From the NCBI GenBank assembly GCA_052038315.1, contig JBQGCF010000102.1:1-12652 (forward strand): a stretch of 12,652 bases of DNA, written 5' to 3'. The position numbers and the translations under genes are program-made. Source of the DNA: Iamia sp052038315. Its GTDB lineage: Bacteria; Actinomycetota; Acidimicrobiia; Acidimicrobiales; Iamiaceae. Of this stretch, positions 1-5,437 are shown in pieces (position 1 is the first letter of the stretch; each line of letters begins with the position of its first letter). The notes under the pieces are model-generated. The model was not told the DNA's origin. It made no database searches and worked only from the letters and a program-made list of their open reading frames with translations.

Positions 1-1
1 C

Positions 2-397
2 ATCCACGTCGTGTGGGAGATCGCCGGCGACGCCGTGGTCGCCCCGGCCACCGGCGAGCTGAAGCCGCTGACGTTCCCGGTCACCGACGACGGCCTGGGC
101 CCGACGGTCACGGTGGGCACCATGGTCCTCCTCCTCGAGGACGGCGGCGACGGCGAGGTCACGATCGGCACCTTCGGCGGCGCCCAGTTCGACCTGGTGA
201 TGCCCGGCTCGAAGACGGTCACCCCGATCCGGGACGACGACCTCTACGCCGTCCTGCTGCCGCTCGACGAGCCGGCCACGGTCACCTGCCCCGAGGGCGA
301 GGACGTGACCATCGAGGGCCCGACCACCACCACGACGCTGCGCCCGGTCGACCCGCCCGAGCTCACCCCGGTGCTCGAGGAGATCCTCGCCGGCTGA
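2..397 (+). CDS. C-terminal part of an unrecognised protein (5' end outside window)
   Basis: The frame is open from the left edge of the window to a TGA at 395-397, so the start lies upstream; 131 residues are visible. I do not recognise the family. The visible part is acidic and rich in Val, Thr, Gly and Asp, with alternating short hydrophobic stretches (for example TVTVGTMVLLLED) that suggest a beta-rich fold. Near the end is a Thr/Pro-rich stretch, PTTTTTLRPVDPPE, of the low-complexity kind often seen in extracytoplasmic actinobacterial proteins, followed by a short amphipathic end, LTPVLEEILAG. No membrane segment is visible. The single Cys lies in ATVTCPEGED. A secreted or surface-exposed protein is possible but rests only on composition. 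It converges on the large secreted gene on the other strand, with only 3 nt between the two stop codons. That the frame is real is likely; function is unknown. Confidence 0.7.
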   Translation: MHVVWEIAGDAVVAPATGELKPLTFPVTDDGLGPTVTVGTMVLLLEDGGDGEVTIGTFGGAQFDLVMPGSKTVTPIRDDDLYAVLLPLDEPATVTCPEGEDVTIEGPTTTTTLRPVDPPELTPVLEEILAG

Positions 398-400
398 GCC

Positions 401-3400
401 TCACCCCTCGGCGAGGGCGAGGTACTCGTCGCCCGAGGCCAGGGCCACGGCCAGGTCCCGGTCGTCGTGGGTGGCGAGGAACGTCACCCCGGCGTCGCGC
501 TCGGCGGTCGTCGGCGGCCGGTCGAGGAGGAGGTCGTACTGCACGGCCACCCGCAGCCGGCGGGACTCGACGCCGCCGTGGAGCAGGCGGGCGATGGTGG
601 CCCGGCTCGTGCCCTGCTGGAGGGCGGCGACCCGCTCGGCCCGCTCCGAGGTCGTGGGGGCGCGGTCGAGGACGGCCTCGAACACGGCGTCGACGAACCC
701 GGCCGGCGTGCCGCCGGCCCGGGCGAGGAGCTCGGGCGAGCCGAGGAGGTGGATCGGCAGCTCGGTGACCGACAGCCCGGTGCGCACCCGCTCGGACCAG
801 TAGGCGATGCCGCCGGCGTCACCCGGCCGGCCCAGGTGCTGCAGGTAGGCCCGGCGGGTGACGATGCCGGCGTACTCGGCGCTGCGGGAGACCTTCCTGG
901 CCACCTGGGCCCGGGTGTCGAGCCCGTCGAGCAGGCGGTCGCCCCAGTAGGCCAGCCCGCCGGCCTCGGCCGGGCGGCCGAGGAAGTCCTGGTAGAGGGC
1001 GCGGACGAAGGCGTCGGTCGGGCGGCGCACCTCGAGGGTGACCGTGGCCTCCGCCGAGGCCAGGGAGCCGTCCGAGGCGGTGTAGGTGAAGGTGTCGTCG
1101 CCGGCGAAGCCGTCGTCGGGCGTGTAGGTGAACGACCCGTCGGCCGCCAGCACCAGGTCGCCGTGGGCGGCGTCGGCCACCAGGGCCACCGTGAGCGGGT
1201 CCTCGTCGGCGTCGGTGTCGTTGGCCAGCACGCCGGGGGCGGCCACCGAGGTCGCCGTCTCGAAGGTGACCACGTAGGTGTCGGGCAGGGCCGCCGGCGC
1301 CGCGTTGGGGTCGGCCCCGACGGTGATGGTGACCGTCGCCGGCGCCGAGGCCAGCTCCCCGTCGGACGCCGTGTATGTGAAGGTGTCGTCACCGGAGAAG
1401 CCGTCGTCGGGTGTGTAGGTGAACGACCCGTCGGCGGCCAGGGCGAGGTCGCCGTGGGCGGCGTCGGTGGCGAGGGCCGCGGTGAGGTCGTCGTCGTCCT
1501 CGTCGGTGTCGTCGTCCAGGACGCCCGGGGCGACGGCGGTGTAGGTCGTCTCGAAGGGGGTGCTGTAGGCGTCGTCGCCGGCGACCGGGGCGCCGTTGGG
1601 CTTGGGTCCGACGGTGATCGTCACCGTCGTGGTGCCCGAGCTCCTCCGGCCGTCGCTGGCGGCGTAGGCGAAGGTGTCGTCGCCGCTGAAGCCGTCGTCG
1701 GGCGTGTAGGTGAACGACCCGTCGGGCGAGATCGCCAGGGTGCCGTCGTCGACGTCCTCCACCAGCGCGGCGGTCAGCACGTCGCCGTCGTCCGGGTCGG
1801 TGTCGTTCCCGAGGACGCCGGGCGCCGCCTCGGTCAGCGCCGTCCCGTAGGCGGTGTCGTAGTCGTCGGCCACGCCGACCGGGGCGCTGTTCGGGTCGGC
1901 GCCCACCGTGATCGTCACGGTGGCGACCACCGAGGCCAGCTCCCCGTCGGACGCCGTGTAGGTGAAGGTGTCGTCGCCGGAGAAGCCGGCGTCGGGCGTG
2001 TAGGTGAAGGAGCCGTCGGCGGCCAGGGCCAGCGTGCCGTCGTCGACGTCGCCCACCAGCGTGGCGGTGATCGGGTCCTCGGTCGGATCGGCGTCGTTGC
2101 CCAGCACGCCGGGGGCGGCCACGGTCAGCGGCGTCTCGAAGGCGGTGCCGTAGAGGTCGGCGGTGGCCGTCGGGGCGGCGTTGGCGAGGTCGTCGCAGGT
2201 CACCGGGGCGATCGACAGGCTCACGTCCCGGAGCGACCCGGTGTCGCCCTGCCCGCCGTCGGTGACCGTCACCGTCCAGGTCCCCGCGGCCGCCTCGTCG
2301 TCGAAGTCGGCCAACGGCTCGAGGGGTCGGAAGGAGCCGGTGAACGGCGCCTCCGCCGCCGTCGCCGTCGCGAAGGCGGTCGTCGCGTCGTCGCTGAAGG
2401 TGGTCTGGCACAGGTTGGAGCCGCCGTTGCCGGAGGGCGCCAGCAGCGTCACCGTGGTCCCGGCGGGCGACGTGAGGGTGATCCGCAGGTCACCGACGTA
2501 GGTGTGGTCGAGGCCGACCGTCGTCGCCCCGGGAGCGGTCGTGCACGCCGACCCGCCGAAGGTGACGGTGAGGTCGCCGACCGTCGCCGGGTCGTCGACC
2601 TCGATCGTGGCCGTGACGGGCGTCGGGGGGACGTCCTGGCCCGTCGGGCCGTCCGGGATGGCGACCGGGGCGCCGGCGTAGGCCGTCGGGGCGGGGGCGG
2701 CCAGCCCACCGGCGACGGTCCACGTGAAGCCGACGGCGCGGGTGCCGACGTCGCTCCCGGACCACGTGGCGGTGGCGGTGAAGGGCAGGACCGTGCCGCA
2801 TTCGCAGTCGCGGGAGATCCGCACCCGGAAGGTGGCCACCCCGGTCGCGCCGGCGGCCAGCGTCGTCGGGGCCGGGGCCAGCTCGCGGACGTCGGCGTCC
2901 GGGGCCGTGGTGGTCACCGCCACGGCCACGTCGGTCGCCGTGTCCCCGCCCTGGTTCAGCACGGTCTGGGCGACGTCGAACACCTCGCCGGGCTCGTAGG
3001 CGGCGTCGCCGTCCCCGGCGACCTCGGTGACGGTCCGGGTGGTCGGCAGGACGCTCGGGACCTGGTCGAGGCCGAGCTCGGCGATCAGCGGCTCGGCGGT
3101 GACGATGCCGGCCCCCGTCGTCACGTCGGGACCGGGCGCCTCGATGTCGATCGCGGTCGCCACCATGGCGTTCTCGATCTCGTCGGGGGTCAGCGTCGGG
3201 TCACCGCCCAGGGCCACGGCGGCGAGGGCCGCGGCGTTGGGGGCGGCGGCCGAGGTGCCGAAGAAGCGGAGGTAGGCCGGCGTCGTCGTGGTGGTGCCGT
3301 CGGTGGCGGTGATGTCGACCCCCTGGTGCACGACGCCGCCGGCGGAGGTGAAGACGCCCGGGGTCAGCGGGGTGCCGTCCGGGGCGAAGAACTGCCGCAC

Positions 3401-4867
3401 CGGGCCGTCGCTGCTGAAGGTCTCGCTCACGTCCGCCGCCGAGTGGGGCTCCGGGAAGGGGCCGATCGCCGGGGTGGCGGCGGTGCTGATGGCGTCGACG
3501 CTGGCGTTGTGGGCGAAGGCGGCGCCCTCGGTGGCGATGGCCAGCTCGCCCCGCAGGGCGTGGACCGCCAGGAACCGGTCGGCGCCGGCGAACTTGGTCA
3601 CCACGAGCCGCTCGCCGGCGAGCACCTCGCCGAGGACCTCGGTCGGGTCGTCGTCGCCGTCCTGGGTGTCCGTGGCCGCGTCGAGCACCACGGTGCCGTC
3701 GGCGCTCAGGACGTAGATGTCGTAGTCGTTGGCCGATCCGCCCATCGGGTCCGCCCACTTCAGGACGGTCGCCAGGGCGCTGACCTCGACGGTGTTGTGG
3801 CCGGCCCCCGTGCCCCAGCCGTGCACCCGGCCGGCGCCGGCGAGCGGCCCGGTGGCGTCACCGGCGTCCTGGAAGTCGCCCTGCCAGGTGCCCGAGGTGC
3901 CGTCGGCCAGGTTGCCGCTGTTGCCGGCCGAGGTGAAGTAGGTGGCGCCGGCGGCGCGGACGGTGCTGATCGCCTGGGCCACGATGCCGTCCTGGAAGAC
4001 GGGCTCGCGGAAGTAGGTGACGTCGTCGACGATCACGTCGCACCCGTCCGCCCCGAGGTCGAGGATGTTCTGGGCCAGCTGCGCCTCGCTGGGCCGGGAG
4101 GTGGCGAAGCCCAGCTCGGCGCCCGGGGCCATGTCGTGGACCAGCTCGAGCATCGCCGTGCCCTCGTCACCCGACCCGGCCTGGCCGGGGAGGACGTCGA
4201 CGGCGGGCAGGTCGTCGGTGGCCTGGCGGGCGGCGAGGCTGTCGACGCCGTTGGAGACGACGCACACCTTCACCCCGGCGCCGTCGAGCCCGTAGCCGTC
4301 GCGGACCTCCCCGGTCCCCATGGTGACGTCGGCCTCGTTGGCGCCGGCCCCGACGCTGTTCGTCACGAACCCGTCGGCGGAGGCGATGCGGTCGACCGAT
4401 CGGAGGGCGGCGAGCCCGGCGATCGCATCGACGGGCACCACGGCGCGCACGGCCTCGAACCCGGGCACGGCGGCGAGCACCTCGCCCCCCACGGCCTCGA
4501 TCCGGTCGAGCAGGGCGGCGTCGACGGTGCCGTCGATGTCGATCTCGGTCCGCCCGTCGGCGTCGACCTCGGCCGCGCTGCGCAGCGCCGGCGCCCCCTC
4601 GACGGCGACGCCGTCGCGCTCCTCGGCCACCGCGTAGAGCAGGTCGGCCGAGACCTTCCGCTCGGTGCCCGTCCGTCCGGCCTTGTCGGCGTTGATCGCC
4701 TCGATCTGCTCGACCGCCGAGGCCGAGATCTCGCCCGACGGAGGGGCCGGAGCCGGGTCCGGGGCGGCCTGGGCGGCGACCGGGCCGGTCAGGCCGCCGA
4801 GGCTGGTGACCGCCAGGAGGCCGCCGACGACGAGGCGCCGCCCGGCACCGTGGGTGATCGTGCGCAT
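401..4867 (-). CDS. Large secreted S8/S53-like serine peptidase with P-domain, four cadherin-like repeats and DUF4214 tail
   Basis: A predicted secreted protein of 1488 aa. I chose ATG 4867 because AGAGAGG lies 7 nt upstream and it opens a clean signal peptide (RR followed by a hydrophobic core, then VAAQAAP near residues 30-36); a GTG 24 nt earlier lacks such support. Domains in order, numbered from this Met: propeptide-like region about 40-180; subtilase-fold peptidase about 182-592; CARDB-like domain about 607-719 (AYEPGEVFDVAQTVLNQGG); proprotein-convertase P-domain about 752-888 (HTYVGDLRITLTSPAG); four roughly 97-aa cadherin/Ig-like repeats 897-1280; DUF4214 region 1283-1488 with about four units (LYQDFLGRPAEAGGLAYW type). 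In the peptidase, the nucleophile motif GTSAAAP (Ser539) and the oxyanion motif SAGNSG (Asn316) are present. The usual HGT His motif instead reads DEGTAMLE (Glu235), and the usual Asp motif reads VVSNGVD. This resembles the S53-like group within the subtilase fold (CDD cd05562, from memory). Role inferred: a surface or secreted protein for extracellular processing or adhesion; substrate unknown. Confidence 0.9.
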   Translation of the reverse strand: MRTITHGAGRRLVVGGLLAVTSLGGLTGPVAAQAAPDPAPAPPSGEISASAVEQIEAINADKAGRTGTERKVSADLLYAVAEERDGVAVEGAPALRSAAEVDADGRTEIDIDGTVDAALLDRIEAVGGEVLAAVPGFEAVRAVVPVDAIAGLAALRSVDRIASADGFVTNSVGAGANEADVTMGTGEVRDGYGLDGAGVKVCVVSNGVDSLAARQATDDLPAVDVLPGQAGSGDEGTAMLELVHDMAPGAELGFATSRPSEAQLAQNILDLGADGCDVIVDDVTYFREPVFQDGIVAQAISTVRAAGATYFTSAGNSGNLADGTSGTWQGDFQDAGDATGPLAGAGRVHGWGTGAGHNTVEVSALATVLKWADPMGGSANDYDIYVLSADGTVVLDAATDTQDGDDDPTEVLGEVLAGERLVVTKFAGADRFLAVHALRGELAIATEGAAFAHNASVDAISTAATPAIGPFPEPHSAADVSETFSSDGPVRQFFAPDGTPLTPGVFTSAGGVVHQGVDITATDGTTTTTPAYLRFFGTSAAAPNAAALAAVALGGDPTLTPDEIENAMVATAIDIEAPGPDVTTGAGIVTAEPLIAELGLDQVPSVLPTTRTVTEVAGDGDAAYEPGEVFDVAQTVLNQGGDTATDVAVAVTTTAPDADVRELAPAPTTLAAGATGVATFRVRISRDCECGTVLPFTATATWSGSDVGTRAVGFTWTVAGGLAAPAPTAYAGAPVAIPDGPTGQDVPPTPVTATIEVDDPATVGDLTVTFGGSACTTAPGATTVGLDHTYVGDLRITLTSPAGTTVTLLAPSGNGGSNLCQTTFSDDATTAFATATAAEAPFTGSFRPLEPLADFDDEAAAGTWTVTVTDGGQGDTGSLRDVSLSIAPVTCDDLANAAPTATADLYGTAFETPLTVAAPGVLGNDADPTEDPITATLVGDVDDGTLALAADGSFTYTPDAGFSGDDTFTYTASDGELASVVATVTITVGADPNSAPVGVADDYDTAYGTALTEAAPGVLGNDTDPDDGDVLTAALVEDVDDGTLAISPDGSFTYTPDDGFSGDDTFAYAASDGRRSSGTTTVTITVGPKPNGAPVAGDDAYSTPFETTYTAVAPGVLDDDTDEDDDDLTAALATDAAHGDLALAADGSFTYTPDDGFSGDDTFTYTASDGELASAPATVTITVGADPNAAPAALPDTYVVTFETATSVAAPGVLANDTDADEDPLTVALVADAAHGDLVLAADGSFTYTPDDGFAGDDTFTYTASDGSLASAEATVTLEVRRPTDAFVRALYQDFLGRPAEAGGLAYWGDRLLDGLDTRAQVARKVSRSAEYAGIVTRRAYLQHLGRPGDAGGIAYWSERVRTGLSVTELPIHLLGSPELLARAGGTPAGFVDAVFEAVLDRAPTTSERAERVAALQQGTSRATIARLLHGGVESRRLRVAVQYDLLLDRPPTTAERDAGVTFLATHDDRDLAVALASGDEYLALAEG
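1028..2179 (-). repeat. Four tandem cadherin/Ig-like repeats within the secreted peptidase gene
   Basis: Four in-frame copies of about 280-295 bp occupy 2179-1901, 1885-1607, 1591-1316 and 1297-1028. Each encodes a unit with the order PGVLxNDxDxDxDPLTxALV, then DGSFTYTPDDGFSGDDTF, then TYTASDG and VTITV. The second half of each unit is nearly identical between copies at the protein level and highly similar in DNA, which points to internal duplication or homogenisation. Units of this kind (tandem-95 / cadherin-like, Asp-rich, calcium-binding type) typically form stalks in large bacterial surface proteins. The Asp density (DDTDEDDDD in unit 3) fits calcium binding, which is an inference. Copy number may vary between strains. 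Confidence 0.92.
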
Positions 4868-4948
4868 CGGTGCGCCTCTCTGCCGTGGCACCGCGGCGCC
4901 GTCCTGCGGCTCCGCTGCTGCGCAACCCCCGCCCCCCGCCCCGGGGAC

Positions 4949-4966
4949 AGGGGCACCGTAGCCCCT
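4949..4966 (-). promoter_or_regulatory. Weak -10-like hexamer inside a short inverted repeat, upstream of the secreted peptidase gene
   Basis: Reading toward the peptidase gene, TACGGT (4960-4955) fits the TANNNT pattern of actinobacterial -10 elements. It is bracketed by a 6-bp inverted repeat, AGGGGC-N6-GCCCCT (4949-4966). It would give a leader of roughly 80 nt before the ATG at 4867. No convincing -35 hexamer is seen at 16-18 bp. In DNA this GC-rich such a short repeat can arise by chance, so this is only a candidate site. Confidence 0.18.
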
Positions 4967-5006
4967 TCGGGCGACCCCCCTTCACCCCATCAGGCGACCA
5001 CCCCCC

Positions 5007-5060
5007 CCGAACTTTGCGCGATTCATCCACACATGTGTGGATGAATCGCTCAAAGTTCGG
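5007..5060. repeat. 54-bp near-perfect palindrome at the 3' end of the polA operon (candidate terminator or protein-binding site)
   Basis: The 27-nt arms 5007-5033 and 5034-5060 are reverse complements of each other except for one pair (C at 5017 against T at 5050). The central 32 bp (5018-5049) is perfect and centred on CACACATGTGTG. The sequence is clearly richer in A and T than its surroundings. The left arm on the minus strand contains the last two codons and the stop of the small gene downstream of polA; the mismatched base 5050 is the third base of that TGA. As RNA it could form a very long hairpin in either direction. No U-tract follows on either strand (C8 on the plus-strand left flank, so G8 downstream on the minus strand), so it is not a classical intrinsic terminator. 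Alternatives are a U-less terminator, a dyad operator for the peptidase gene 140-190 bp downstream, or a copy of a dispersed palindromic repeat. Confidence 0.9.
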
Positions 5061-5424
5061 CTTCGTCGGCGGCGGGGGCCTCGGGCTCGGGGGCCTCGGC
5101 GTCGGGGTCGAGGGGTGGCAGGCCCTGCTCGTCGCGGATGAGGGCGTCGAGGGCGGCGCGGTAGGCGGCCTCGGCCTCGACGCGCGCCTCGCCCGAGGCG
5201 CCCCGGCGGCGGACGTCCTTGAGCCGGTCGGCGGCCCGGTCCTTGTCCCGGGTCAGCTGGCGGCGGCGCTCCTCGCGCTGCTGCGCCTCCCGCCGGACGC
5301 GGGCCGCCTCCCGCTGCTCGTCCTTGGCCGCCTGCTGGCGCTCGGCGAAGACGTGCGCCGCGCTCTTCTGGGGCGGCGGGGCCGGGACCCCACCTCCCAC
5401 CTTCTTCCGCTTCCGTGCCGGCAT
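5050..5424 (-). CDS. Small highly charged coiled-coil protein, cotranscribed with polA; function unknown
   Basis: A 124-aa protein I do not recognise. The ATG at 5424 is preceded by GGAGGGAG with a 6-nt spacer, and that site begins right after the polA stop codon (13 nt between the genes), so the two are almost certainly one operon. The N-terminus is basic (MPARKRKKVGGG), followed by a Pro-rich PAPPPQK. Residues about 20-75 are a Glu/Arg/Gln/Ala-rich stretch without prolines that should form a long single helix or coiled coil (REAARVRREAQQREERRR). A second helical part, about 78-100, follows, and the tail is acidic and Pro/Ala-rich (PDAEAPEPEAPAADEAEL), probably disordered. There is no signal peptide, membrane segment or Cys. 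The basic front and acidic tail would suit a nucleic-acid-associated or chaperone-like role, but that is speculation. Its stop codon lies inside the 54-bp palindrome. Confidence 0.85.
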   Translation of the reverse strand: MPARKRKKVGGGVPAPPPQKSAAHVFAERQQAAKDEQREAARVRREAQQREERRRQLTRDKDRAADRLKDVRRRGASGEARVEAEAAYRAALDALIRDEQGLPPLDPDAEAPEPEAPAADEAEL

Positions 5425-5437
5425 CTCTGTCTCCCTC

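Noticed and set aside
467..5044. A 1525-codon open frame on the plus strand opposite the secreted peptidase gene
   Set aside because: It is an antisense shadow of GC-rich coding DNA: the translation is a low-complexity Gly/Arg/Val/Asp mixture with no domain, while the minus strand has a signal peptide and clear domains.
5020..5047. Two inverted TCATCCACA motifs in the palindrome resembling DnaA boxes (TTATCCACA)
   Set aside because: Each differs by one base from the consensus, there are only two (necessarily, as a palindrome), and there is no dnaA, dnaN or box cluster nearby, so an origin is not supported.
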